Both the position numbers and the translations under genes were made by a program. From positions 62,001 to 126,000 of the forward strand of contig JAHBSF010000005.1 in the NCBI GenBank assembly GCA_019639255.1: a DNA stretch of 64,000 nt, in the 5' to 3' direction. Every line of letters begins with the position of its first letter. The first letter of the stretch is position 1. Below, in pieces: positions 53,233-61,781 of the stretch. The notes under the pieces are model-generated. The model was not told where the DNA came from, did no database searches, and was given only the letters and a program-made list of their open reading frames with translations. Source of the stretch: Acidobacteriota bacterium (lineage in GTDB: Bacteria > Acidobacteriota > Blastocatellia > RBC074).

Positions 53233-55529
53233 TGCGCACGATGAGACCGGACCTCAGCGGCTGGATCGTCGCACACCCACGCATCATCATCATTGCCGTG
53301 CTTGTCGCAACAGCAGCCGGCGCTCTGGCGCTTCGCCGCGGCATCGAACTCGATGTGTCGCCGCTCAGCCTCGTAGAGCGCGGCGGGCAGGCGCGCCAGG
53401 ATTACGAAGCCGCACGCCGTGATTTCGGCGACGACAAATACCTGGTGCTCGCCGTGACGGTCGATGACGTGTTCGATCCCGACGCACTCAAACGGCTGCG
53501 CTCTCTCGACGATGCCGTTGGGCGCGAACCCGGCGTAGCGGAAGTGCTCAGTCTTTTCAACGTTCCCTACGCGCGCAGCACCCCTGACGGCGCTTCGCTC
53601 GAAAGACTGATTCCCGATGGCGGCGCCTCGCCAGAAAGGATCGAAGAAGCGCGCCGCGCCGCTACAAGCGATCGTTTGTATGTCGGCAACCTGATTTCCA
53701 AAGATGCGCGCACTGCGGCGTGGAATATCCTGATCGACGAGCGATTGTCTACAAACGCGCGCCACGATGTGACGCGCCGCATCTACAACCTTGCGCACGG
53801 CTCAAAACCCGGCGAGGTGTTTTTCGCCGGCGATCCGTTTTCGCAGTGGCGCGCAACGGAAGCTATACGCAAGGACCTGTTGCTGTTTCTGCCTATAACG
53901 GTTCTATTGATCGCGGTATTGCTGTGGAGGGCTTTCCGCTCCTGGGTTGCCGTACTGCTTCCTTTGGTTACGATTGTGATCGGTCTTGTATGGCTGGTGG
54001 GCGCGATGGCGGCATCGGGCGTCCATCCGACGATACTTGCGCTGATGCTGCCGACGCTGCTGCTTGCAATAGGCTGTTCGTATCTCATACACGTGCTCAA
54101 CCAGATCGGGCTCGAACACGAGCGGCGCGCCGGCGAGTGCGATTCGCGCGAAGCACTCGCTGCGGCGCTGCGGTTCATATCGATTCCGGTAATTGTCTCC
54201 GCGTTTACGATCATTGCGGGTTTTCTTGCGCTTTCTATAACGCGTATCCCGGCCGTGCGCGAAACCTCGCTGTTTGCGGCGCTCGGCGCCGGGTTCACGA
54301 TGGTTCTTTCGCTCACCTTCGTGCCCGCCGTGCTGTCGGCCGCCGGTATACGCCGCTGCCGTTTCGCTACGCGCCTTGACGGGCATCTCGTGCGGGCGAT
54401 TGAGAGGGCGGGCAAGTGGGCAACGACGCGCGAAATGTGGCTGTACGCAGCCACGGCGCTGCTCGTGTTATTCAGCCTCACCGGAATGGTGAGGATCGTT
54501 ATCGACATCGACTACTTCCGCTTCTTCCGCCCCGGATCGGAAACGAGCACGGGGCTTGCAGAAATCAACCGGCGGTTGTCCGGCGTTGTAAATTTCGACC
54601 TCATCATCGAATCCGATGCGCCCGGCGTCATAGAAACACCGTCGGTGCTGCGCCGCATCGAGCAGTTGCAGCGCGAGGCCGAGATCGCGGGGGTCGGAGT
54701 AGACCGCACGTTATCCGTAGTCGATTTCGTGCGCCACGCGCATCGGGCTTTTCGCGGCGGCGAGGACCGCTTCGACACGGTGCCCGAAGATCCGGCGATA
54801 ATTTCGGATCTGCTGCTGGATCGGGATCGGTTGACGGGGTTTCTGACTCAGGACGGAAAGAGGGCGCGCGTGCTGATACGCACAAAACAGTCGGGCTCGC
54901 AGGCGATGGCGTCCGCGGTTGAGGATCTGGAGCGCCGTGCGCAGGCGCTTTTGCCCGAACTGCGCGTAAACGCTACGGGCACGATCGTGCTGATGAATCG
55001 GACATCTGACCGTATCGGCAGGGAGCAGGTGCAGGCGGTCACGATTGCGCTGCTTACGATTTACCTGATGCTCTCGGCGCTTTTTCGTTCGCTGAGAGTC
55101 GGTTTGACGGCGCTTGTGCCGAATCTGGTCCCGGTGCTGTTCTTCTTCGGGTTTATGGGCTGGAGCGGAATTACGCTGAATCTTACTACCAGTCTGGTGG
55201 CGTGCGTTGTGCTCGGGCTTGCAGTAGATAATTCGGTGCAGTTTATCGTGCGATTCCGGCACGTGCTCGATGAATGCCCATCGGTGCGCGACGCCATACT
55301 GCTCAGTCTGCGGTTGTCGGGAAGGCCGATAATTTATGCGAATGTCGCGCTCGCGGCGACTTTTGCAATATTTTCGCTGTCGAATTTCGCTCCCATAGCC
55401 TCGTTCGGAATACTCTCGGCGGTGACGATACTCGGGTGCCTTGTCGAGGATATGGTGCTGCTTCCGGCAAGGCTGACTTCGCCCGTGTTTCAGGCGAAGA
55501 AGAGAATACGGAACAAACGAAATAAATAA
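53232..55529 (+). CDS. MMPL/RND-type lipid exporter with repeat-encoded tail
   Basis: 765 residues with two six-helix halves: TM1 (about 15-33), loop domain, TM2-6 (about 215-370), TM7 (about 400-420), second loop, TM8-12 (about 600-755). The Asp-bearing helix is GLAVDNSVQFIVRFR. Start at ATG 53,232 overlaps the stop of the LolA-like gene. The enzyme body ends near SPVFQAK; KKRIRNKRNK and the stop come from copy 15. It probably exports a lipid or lipoprotein with its LolA-like partner. Confidence 0.88.
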   Translation: MRTMRPDLSGWIVAHPRIIIIAVLVATAAGALALRRGIELDVSPLSLVERGGQARQDYEAARRDFGDDKYLVLAVTVDDVFDPDALKRLRSLDDAVGREPGVAEVLSLFNVPYARSTPDGASLERLIPDGGASPERIEEARRAATSDRLYVGNLISKDARTAAWNILIDERLSTNARHDVTRRIYNLAHGSKPGEVFFAGDPFSQWRATEAIRKDLLLFLPITVLLIAVLLWRAFRSWVAVLLPLVTIVIGLVWLVGAMAASGVHPTILALMLPTLLLAIGCSYLIHVLNQIGLEHERRAGECDSREALAAALRFISIPVIVSAFTIIAGFLALSITRIPAVRETSLFAALGAGFTMVLSLTFVPAVLSAAGIRRCRFATRLDGHLVRAIERAGKWATTREMWLYAATALLVLFSLTGMVRIVIDIDYFRFFRPGSETSTGLAEINRRLSGVVNFDLIIESDAPGVIETPSVLRRIEQLQREAEIAGVGVDRTLSVVDFVRHAHRAFRGGEDRFDTVPEDPAIISDLLLDRDRLTGFLTQDGKRARVLIRTKQSGSQAMASAVEDLERRAQALLPELRVNATGTIVLMNRTSDRIGREQVQAVTIALLTIYLMLSALFRSLRVGLTALVPNLVPVLFFFGFMGWSGITLNLTTSLVACVVLGLAVDNSVQFIVRFRHVLDECPSVRDAILLSLRLSGRPIIYANVALAATFAIFSLSNFAPIASFGILSAVTILGCLVEDMVLLPARLTSPVFQAKKRIRNKRNK

Positions 55530-55601
55530 ACGGAACAAACGGAAAAGATCATGACCTTCGGTTTATTCCGTTTATTTCGTCTATTCCGTATTCTCGCTTC
55601 T
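55493..55601. repeat. Family A palindrome, copy 15 (covers two gene ends)
   Basis: Left part AGAGAATACGGAACAAACGA; right part TTTCGTCTATTCCGTATTCT. GAATACGG replaces the usual GATAACGG on both arms, which argues for paired change. Overlaps the 3' ends of the MMPL and LpxC genes (convergent). Confidence 0.9.
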
Positions 55602-56447
55602 GCGGGTGACTTCCCAGGCCGAGCGGTCGCGCAGGAGTTGCGATATGAGCATGGTGTGAAGGCCGTGGCCGGAGCGAGAGGCGCGCACGTGGCCGAGTAT
55701 CGGCATGCCGCACAACGCAAGATCCCCTATGATGTCGAGGATTTTGTGGCGGACGAATTCGTTGTCGAAGCGCAGGGGTTCGCGGTTGAGCATTCCATCG
55801 CGAGTAAGCGCAATCGCATTGTCGAGCGATCCGCCGCGCGTCAATCCGCTTTTGCGCAATAACTCGATTTCCTCTACGAAACCGAACGTGCGCGCCGGAG
55901 CGATCATCGACGCGTAATCGCCGTTGTGAAACGCGGCCTCGAAGCATTGCCGTCCGATGAGCGGATGATCGAAGTCGATCTCGCAGGTGATGCGAAACTC
56001 TTCCGCCGGCTCAATCGACATCATCCGATCCCTGTCGGCTACATCTACACGCTTCAGAACGCGCAAATATGCGCGCGGCGCCGCCTGTTCGATGATTCCC
56101 GCCCGGTTTATCTTTTCAACCCAGGCGCGGCTGCTGCCGTCCAGAATCGGAACTTCCAGCGCGTCCACGTCTATATAAACATTGTCGACGCCGCAGCCGC
56201 GCAACGCCGAAAGCAGATGCTCCACCGTAGCGATCATTACGCCGGATTTCATCAGCGTGGTCGCATAGCTCACGTGTGCTACGTTGTCGGGTGATGCCGG
56301 AATCTCGAATCCATTGAGATCCGTGCGCCGAAAAAGGTATCCGGTGTAGGCCGGCGCCGCATGCACCGTAACGCGCGCCGGCGCGTTCGAATGCAATCCG
56401 ACGCCCTCGGCGCTGAAACTGTCTCGTATCGTAGTTTGATTTGGCAC
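55581..56447 (-). CDS. lpxC: UDP-3-O-acyl-N-acetylglucosamine deacetylase
   Basis: 288 residues, cytoplasmic. Second, committing step of lipid A synthesis; zinc enzyme. Zinc and catalytic residues: His77 in TVEHLLSAL, His234 and Asp238 in HKILDIIGDLAL, and His261 in SGHGLHTM. LNPLGDG-like DGSSRAW is present. Start is GTG 56,447. The last residues SENTE and the stop TAG come from palindrome copy 15. Its presence shows an LPS-bearing outer membrane. Usually about 300 residues long, so this is slightly short. Confidence 0.93.
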   Translation of the reverse strand: MPNQTTIRDSFSAEGVGLHSNAPARVTVHAAPAYTGYLFRRTDLNGFEIPASPDNVAHVSYATTLMKSGVMIATVEHLLSALRGCGVDNVYIDVDALEVPILDGSSRAWVEKINRAGIIEQAAPRAYLRVLKRVDVADRDRMMSIEPAEEFRITCEIDFDHPLIGRQCFEAAFHNGDYASMIAPARTFGFVEEIELLRKSGLTRGGSLDNAIALTRDGMLNREPLRFDNEFVRHKILDIIGDLALCGMPILGHVRASRSGHGLHTMLISQLLRDRSAWEVTRRSENTE

Positions 56448-56642
56448 GTCATTGTACTAGCAACCGACAGGCCACAATTCGGGAAGTTTGCACGCGCGGG
56501 ATAAAGCTTTGATGATGAACGGCAAGCCGAAAAAAGAATGGTCAGGTCGATCGAGCGGCTGTGGCGGGGAAGCGACGCAGTATGGAGATATGCGTCTCCG
56601 GATGGCGAAGGATGAACTGCGGAGGTCGCGGAGATGACAACA

Positions 56643-56683
56643 CGGAAGTCACGGAAACCGGTTTATTGTTTCCGTGACTTCCG
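56643..56683 (-). terminator. Hairpin after rpsU (possible family A relative)
   Basis: CGGAAGTCACGGAAAC and GTTTCCGTGACTTCCG make a perfect 16-bp stem with a 9-nt loop just behind the rpsU stop. Words CGGAA and TTCCG recall family A. Works as a strong transcript end without a clear T-run. Confidence 0.65.
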
Positions 56684-56692
56684 CGGTTTGTT

Positions 56693-56890
56693 TTAGTCGT
56701 ATGATCGGCGGAATTTCTTCCGGTTGCGTTTGCGTGCGAGGGCCGATTTCAGGCGGCGCTTTTCGCCGGGGGGAACAAAAAAGGCGTGGCGCTTGACTTC
56801 GCGGATTATGTCTTCCTGCTGCACCTTGCGTTTGAAGCGGCGCAACGCGCTTTCAAGCGACTCGCCGTCGTTGAGTCTGACTTCTGCCAA
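56693..56890 (-). CDS. rpsU: 30S ribosomal protein S21
   Basis: 65 residues. AEVRLNDGESLESALRRFKR then KVQQEDIIREVKRHAFFVPP and a Lys/Arg-rich end: the S21 pattern. The start is taken as TTG 56,890 because AAGGGGG lies seven bases upstream and the family begins at this residue; the in-frame GTG at 56,902 sits inside that SD. S21 binds the 30S platform and aids initiation at mRNA sites. Confidence 0.88.
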   Translation of the reverse strand: MAEVRLNDGESLESALRRFKRKVQQEDIIREVKRHAFFVPPGEKRRLKSALARKRNRKKFRRSYD

Positions 56891-57119
56891 TGTCGGTTTC
56901 ACCCCCTTGCCGGCTTGAAATACTTTACACGCATGGCGAAATTTCTCTCGCCTGCACGAAATCGCAAGTAAACACTACGGCTCGCGACGCTGTCAAGCAA
57001 TACTGCGTGTTTACAGCGTTATCGACTTGAGTAATCAGGGTACAGCATAACCGCATTGCCGCATCCAGCCACAAATATCGGAGAGCGTTATTTTGGCGAA
57101 TGATTGCCGTAAAGCGTTC
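56891..57119. other. Intergenic region upstream of rpsU
   Basis: About 230 nt. Holds the rpsU leader and no clear promoter. At about 57,009 TTTACAGCG-TTATCGA resembles the first 17 nt of family B and could be a worn end. Confidence 0.35.
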
Positions 57120-57413
57120 TTTACAGCGGTTTCGATTTTGGTGTTCAGCACTCAGTAAACAAAGTTTTTGAGTTGTTCAGCCGCGAAGCGGCGAAAGATC
57201 TGTAGCCTGGTGCGTGAGCGCCAGGTCAGATTTAGAAAAGCGTCCGAGCCCTGAAAGGGCGAAAGATCTTCCGCCCCTCCGGGGCTGGCGCCGCTTCTCC
57301 ACACCTACCCAGGGCTCACGCCCTGGGCTACAGATCTTTCGCCGCTTCGCGGCTGAACAACTCAAAAACTTTGTTTACTGAGTGCTGAACACCAAAATCG
57401 AAACCGCTGTAAA
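57120..57413. repeat. Family B palindromic element, copy 2 (88-bp perfect arms)
   Basis: 57,120-57,207 and 57,326-57,413 are exact reverse complements over 88 bp. The 118-nt middle has further hairpins: CCTGG...CCAGG, GCCCTGAAAGGGC, GCCCCTCCGGGGC, and CCCAGGGCTCACGCCCTGGG. No reading frame of substance. Total 294 bp. Lies 61 nt before malQ. Confidence 0.95.
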
Positions 57414-57474
57414 TGCGCGGTGAATGGGCGGGCGGCATGGTAGAATCCCGCGTCGATTCACCAGAGGTAAAGGT

Positions 57475-59061
57475 ATGAAAACGCCGCGACTGAGCGGGAT
57501 ACTTCTGCATCCGACTTCATTGCCTGGCCGTTTCGGGGTCGGGGATATGGGGCCGGAGGCGTATAAATTCGTCGATTTTCTTGCCGAAACCGGGCAGAGC
57601 CTGTGGCAGGTTCTGCCGCTCGGGCCGACCGGCTACGGCGATTCGCCCTACCAGTGTTTTTCCGCGTTCGCCGGAAACCCGCTGCTTGTAAGCCTCGAAG
57701 CGCTAGTCCCGGACGGATTGCTGGATGCTCAGGCGCTGGACGCCGCTCCAACATTTCCGGCCGGGCGCGTCGATTACGGGTCGGTAATCGAGTACAAGTA
57801 TTCGATGCTTGCTCGGGCTTTCGACCGTTTTACGGCGGGCGGCTTTGAAGAAATGAAGCGGGAATTCGCCGCCTTCAGGAAAGCGTCCGAGGTGTGGCTG
57901 CGGGATTACGCGTTGTTTCGCTCGATCAAGGACGCCAACGGCGGCAGGGAATGGACGGCGTGGGACGAGCACCTGCGCAGACGCGAGGAGGGTGCGATAT
58001 ATTTCTGGCGTGAAAATCACGCACGCGCCATCGAATGCCACGAATTCTTTCAGTTTCTGTTCTTCAAACAGTGGCTGCAACTCGCACACTATGCAAACCT
58101 GTTGGGTATAAAAATTATCGGCGACATCCCGATCTTCGTCGCGCACGACAGCAGCGACGTATGGGCGCATCCGGAACTTTTCGACCTCGACGCCGAGGGC
58201 CGTCCCGTAGAGGTGGCGGGAGTTCCGCCCGATTATTTTTCGACTACGGGGCAGTTGTGGGGCAATCCGCTTTACCGCTGGGATGTAATGGCCGAAACCG
58301 GTTATGCGTGGTGGATCGACAGGATAAAATATGCGCTCGAAATGGTCGATATCATAAGACTCGATCATTTTCGCGGCTTCGAAAAATACTATGCCGTTCC
58401 CGCCGCGCATACGACTGCTAAAGACGGCGTTTGGCGGCCCGGGCCGGGAGCGGATTTTTTCGATGCGATTCGCGATGCGCTCGGCGAACTTCCGATCATC
58501 GCCGAGGATCTCGGGTATATCACGCCCGAAGTCGATGAGTTGCGCGAGCGTTTCGGGTTTCCCGGCATGAGAATCCTGCAGTTCGCCTTCGGAACAGATC
58601 CCCAATCCGACGCATTCAAACCTTACAACTATCCGCAGAATGCAGTCGTGTATACCGGTACGCACGATAATGATACAACGGCAGGGTGGTTTACCTCCGC
58701 CGGTGCGGGCGATAGCACGCGAACAGCAACGGAGGTGGATGACGAGCGAATATTAGCGCTGAAGTATATGGGCGTCGACGGGCGCGAAGTGCACTGGGAC
58801 TTCATCCGGCTTGCGCTTGCGTCCGTAGCCCGCACTGCGATCATACCGCTCGCCGATGTATTGGGATTGGGCAGCGAGGCGCGTATGAACGTGCCTGCGC
58901 GCGAAAGCGGAAACTGGGCGTGGCGGTATTCCGCTGCGGATCTGACGGCGGGCGTAAGGGCGCGGCTTGCAGAGATGACCGAGTTGTACGGGCGCGATCC
59001 GCGCAAATTTGCGGCGGCGAAGAGCGAGGAGGTAAGAGAGATGACGGAACAAACGGAATGA
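57475..59061 (+). CDS. malQ: 4-alpha-glucanotransferase (amylomaltase) with repeat-encoded tail
   Basis: 528 residues. GH77 enzyme that moves alpha-1,4-glucan chains. Key blocks: SGILLHPTSLPG, DSPYQCFSAFAGNP, IRLDHFRGFEKYYAVP (nucleophile Asp), IIAEDLGYITPEV (acid/base Glu) and YTGTHDNDTT (third Asp). Ends MNVPAR..NWAWRY. Start ATG 57,475 with AGAGG upstream. The last residues REMTEQTE and stop belong to a family A half copy. First of four same-strand genes, followed by a pullulanase: glycogen or maltodextrin use. Confidence 0.95.
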   Translation: MKTPRLSGILLHPTSLPGRFGVGDMGPEAYKFVDFLAETGQSLWQVLPLGPTGYGDSPYQCFSAFAGNPLLVSLEALVPDGLLDAQALDAAPTFPAGRVDYGSVIEYKYSMLARAFDRFTAGGFEEMKREFAAFRKASEVWLRDYALFRSIKDANGGREWTAWDEHLRRREEGAIYFWRENHARAIECHEFFQFLFFKQWLQLAHYANLLGIKIIGDIPIFVAHDSSDVWAHPELFDLDAEGRPVEVAGVPPDYFSTTGQLWGNPLYRWDVMAETGYAWWIDRIKYALEMVDIIRLDHFRGFEKYYAVPAAHTTAKDGVWRPGPGADFFDAIRDALGELPIIAEDLGYITPEVDELRERFGFPGMRILQFAFGTDPQSDAFKPYNYPQNAVVYTGTHDNDTTAGWFTSAGAGDSTRTATEVDDERILALKYMGVDGREVHWDFIRLALASVARTAIIPLADVLGLGSEARMNVPARESGNWAWRYSAADLTAGVRARLAEMTELYGRDPRKFAAAKSEEVREMTEQTE

Positions 59062-59100
59062 ACCGGAACATACGGAAAAGATGATACGAAAAAGATCATT
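59032..59100. repeat. Family A half copy after malQ
   Basis: GAGAGATGACGGAACAAACG then weakly repeated CGGAA/CGAAA words; no right arm. Overlaps the malQ 3' end. Confidence 0.75.
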
Positions 59101-59185
59101 CGGAAAAGATTACCCGGGGAAGATCACACATATCGATCAACCGCTCTCAGACCTAAGGATTCAAACAATCGGAACGTAAATACGA

Positions 59186-61177
59186 ATGACACAGGCGGAA
59201 GAAACGGCGACGTCAACCAACGGGGCGCAATTGCCGCACCCGGCGGATGCGATAGTTTGTTACGAACCCCTCGGGGCAATCTATATCCCGGATTCCACCG
59301 AGTTTCGCGTATGGGCGCCTACGGCCTACCGCGTTACATTGAGGCTTTACGAAACTCCGGTCGGCGGCCATCCGCGTCTGATCAATCTCACGCGCCGCCG
59401 CGACGGGGCGTGGGATACGACGCTGCTCGGCGACTGGAAGGGCGCTTATTACACCTACACCGCCGAAGGGCACGATCCGCGCTTCGATCCGAACCGCGAA
59501 CTCGTCGATCCTTATGCACGTGCGGTAACGGCGCACGACGGCCGCGCTATAGTCGTTGACGACCGGACGCCCGTAGCCGACCGGCCGGTGTTTCCCGTTT
59601 CCGAAGCGATCATTTATGAAATGCACCTGCGCGATTTTACGGTCGATCCGGACAGCGGCATTCAGCGCCGGGGCCGGTATCTGGGACTGACCGAAGCAGG
59701 TACGCATCTGACTGCGCGGCGCGACGTGCCGACGGGCATAGACCATCTGGTTGAACTGGGCATAAACGTGGTTCAGTTGATGCCCATATGCGAATTCCAC
59801 AGCGAGGAATCGCACGATCATTACGGGTGGGGCTACGATACCGTGCATTTCCAGTCGCCCGACGGGTGGTATGCAACGGAGCGATGGGATGCGCGCCGAG
59901 TAACAGAGGTCAAGCGAATGGTGGATGCGCTGCACCGGCGCGGCATACGCGTGACGCTCGATATGGTTTTCAACCATACCTTCGAGTCTTTTACCAAACA
60001 CAGGATATACAGTTTTGAAGGTCTCGTGCCCGGCTATTACTACCGCTTGCGCCCGGACGGCAGCTACTGGAACGGTTCGGGCACGGGCAACGAATTTCGC
60101 ACCGAAGCCCCGATGGCAAGGCGGTTTCTCCTCGATACGGTCAGGTACTGGCTGACCGAATACAAGGTTGACGGCTTTCGTTTCGATCTGCTCGGACTGA
60201 TCGACGTGGAAACGATGGTGCAGATAGTGAAGGTCGCAAGGGCGATCGATCCGCATGTGCTGTTATACGGCGAACCGTGGGCGGGCGGGTCCACACCTAT
60301 CGAGATCAACGGCAAGGGGCGTCAGCGGGGCAGGGGCTGGGCCGTATTCAATGATCATTTCCGGGATGCGCTCAAAGGCAACGTATTCGATGCGCGCGCC
60401 AAAGGGTTCATACAGTCGGGCACGCAGACCGCGTCGATCAAGCGCGGCGTGCGCGGATCGATCGAGGATTTTGCTGATTCGCCGCTGGAGGCCGTCAACT
60501 ACGCCGAATGCCACGACAACCATACGTTGTGGGACCGTATCGTGATCTCTACGATCGATACAGCGACGATAACGGATGCGGACCGCAGAGCGATGAACGG
60601 GCTTGCTGCCGCGGCGATATTTACCTCGCAGGGGATTCCGTTTATACAGTCGGGGCAGGAGTTTCTGCGGCGCAAGAGCGGCGATCACAACAGCTACGAC
60701 AAGCCCGACGCCGTTAATATGATAAGGTGGAGCGAAAAGGCGAAAAACAGGGACGTATACAGTTACTACCGCGGACTGATAGCCATCAGGCGCGCGCATC
60801 CTTTGTTCCGGCTTGAGACTGCCGATGAAGTACGCGCGGCGGTGGATTTTCTGGACGATCACCTGGATCTGCCGGCGCCCGATGGGTGTGTAGGTTATCA
60901 GATACTCGATGTCACGGGGCGCGATTCGTGGACGCGCGCTCTGGTGCTTCTGAACGGCAGGGACCGGCGAACCGAGTTTACGATTCCTCCGGGCGCCTGG
61001 GAGGTTTATGCGGACGACCGGCGGGCAAAAGCGTTTCCGCTCGACGAAACGAGCGCGGTTGTGAACGCTACGAGCGCCGAGGTGGCGCCGCACAGCGCGC
61101 TCATTCTGGGAGAACCGAGAAACAGCAACGGAACAAACGGAAAAACTAACGGAAAGAAGAAAAACAAACGTAAATGA
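59186..61177 (+). CDS. pulA: Type I pullulanase / alpha-glucan debranching enzyme
   Basis: 663 residues. GH13: N-terminal CBM48-like domain (about 25-125), then a TIM barrel with Y-G-W-G-Y-D (the pullulanase YNWGYDP box) at 213-218, TLDMVFNHT, nucleophile Asp334 in [10 protein letters not shown], acid/base Glu363 in LYGEPWAGG, and Asp444 in [10 protein letters not shown]. Ends in a beta domain. Cleaves alpha-1,6 branches. No signal peptide, so cytoplasmic, working with malQ on glycogen. The last 20 or so residues ([19 protein letters not shown]) and stop are palindrome-derived. Confidence 0.92.
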   Translation: MTQAEETATSTNGAQLPHPADAIVCYEPLGAIYIPDSTEFRVWAPTAYRVTLRLYETPVGGHPRLINLTRRRDGAWDTTLLGDWKGAYYTYTAEGHDPRFDPNRELVDPYARAVTAHDGRAIVVDDRTPVADRPVFPVSEAIIYEMHLRDFTVDPDSGIQRRGRYLGLTEAGTHLTARRDVPTGIDHLVELGINVVQLMPICEFHSEESHDHYGWGYDTVHFQSPDGWYATERWDARRVTEVKRMVDALHRRGIRVTLDMVFNHTFESFTKHRIYSFEGLVPGYYYRLRPDGSYWNGSGTGNEFRTEAPMARRFLLDTVRYWLTEYKVDGFRFDLLGLIDVETMVQIVKVARAIDPHVLLYGEPWAGGSTPIEINGKGRQRGRGWAVFNDHFRDALKGNVFDARAKGFIQSGTQTASIKRGVRGSIEDFADSPLEAVNYAECHDNHTLWDRIVISTIDTATITDADRRAMNGLAAAAIFTSQGIPFIQSGQEFLRRKSGDHNSYDKPDAVNMIRWSEKAKNRDVYSYYRGLIAIRRAHPLFRLETADEVRAAVDFLDDHLDLPAPDGCVGYQILDVTGRDSWTRALVLLNGRDRRTEFTIPPGAWEVYADDRRAKAFPLDETSAVVNATSAEVAPHSALILGEPRNSNGTNGKTNGKKKNKRK

Positions 61178-61190
61178 AGACCGAGGACAC
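61124..61190. repeat. Family A decayed half copy at the pulA end
   Basis: AACAGCAACGGAACAAACGG followed by lysine/asparagine-coding repeats of AACGGAAA and then CACGGAAATTGTCGG. Only left-arm words; coding for the pulA tail. Confidence 0.65.
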
Positions 61191-61223
61191 GGAAATTGTC
61201 GGCGAGAAAGGAATGAAACCGGA

Positions 61224-61781
61224 ATGACTGCAATGACCGATGAAGCAGTGCGGGAGACGGCGACGCTTGCGGGCGGGTGTTTCTGGTGCCTGGAAGCGGT
61301 ATACAACGAGTTGCGCGGCGTGGAGAAAGTCGTATCGGGTTACGCGGGCGGATTTACACCGAATCCGAGCTACGAGTTTGTATGCACGGGAATGAGCGGG
61401 CACGCCGAGGTTGTGCAGATTACTTTTGATCCGGCAGCGGTGAGTTTTCGTGAACTGCTCGAAGTATTTTTCGTCATACACGATCCTACGACGCTCAACC
61501 GGCAGGGCATGGATATCGGCACGCAATACCGTTCGGCAATCTATTATCATTCGCCGGAGCAGATGCGCACTGCTACGGACGTAATCGCCGACTTGACGGC
61601 GGCAGGAGTGTGGGACGATCCGATCGTCACCGAGCTTGAGCCGATAGCGGAGTTTTATCCGGCCGAGGAGTATCATCAAAGGTACTTCGAGCGGAATCCG
61701 GGACAGGGGTATTGCCGCGCGGTGGTTGCGCCGAAGGTGGCGAAATTCCGGCAAAAATTCTTCGAAAAGCTCAAAAAATGA
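61224..61781 (+). CDS. msrA: Peptide-methionine (S)-S-oxide reductase
   Basis: 185 residues. Repairs methionine-S-sulfoxide. Catalytic motif GGCFWCLEAVY with Cys19, and GYAGG, FDPAAVSFRELLEVFF, and DIGTQYRSAIYYH. No signal peptide. Its last codons overlap the start of the penicillin acylase gene (ATGA). Confidence 0.95.
   Translation: MTAMTDEAVRETATLAGGCFWCLEAVYNELRGVEKVVSGYAGGFTPNPSYEFVCTGMSGHAEVVQITFDPAAVSFRELLEVFFVIHDPTTLNRQGMDIGTQYRSAIYYHSPEQMRTATDVIADLTAAGVWDDPIVTELEPIAEFYPAEEYHQRYFERNPGQGYCRAVVAPKVAKFRQKFFEKLKK

Noticed and set aside
13869-55601. Family A copies as a CRISPR or as integron sites
   Set aside because: They are single palindromes scattered over 48 kb with genes between, no regular spacers, no cas genes, no integrase and no attC-type core sites.
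57009-57027. A third family B copy
   Set aside because: Only the first 17 nt are similar, with gaps; chance cannot be excluded.
57120-57413. Family B as a retron or group II intron
   Set aside because: No reverse transcriptase or domain V-like hairpin near; just long arms and small stems.
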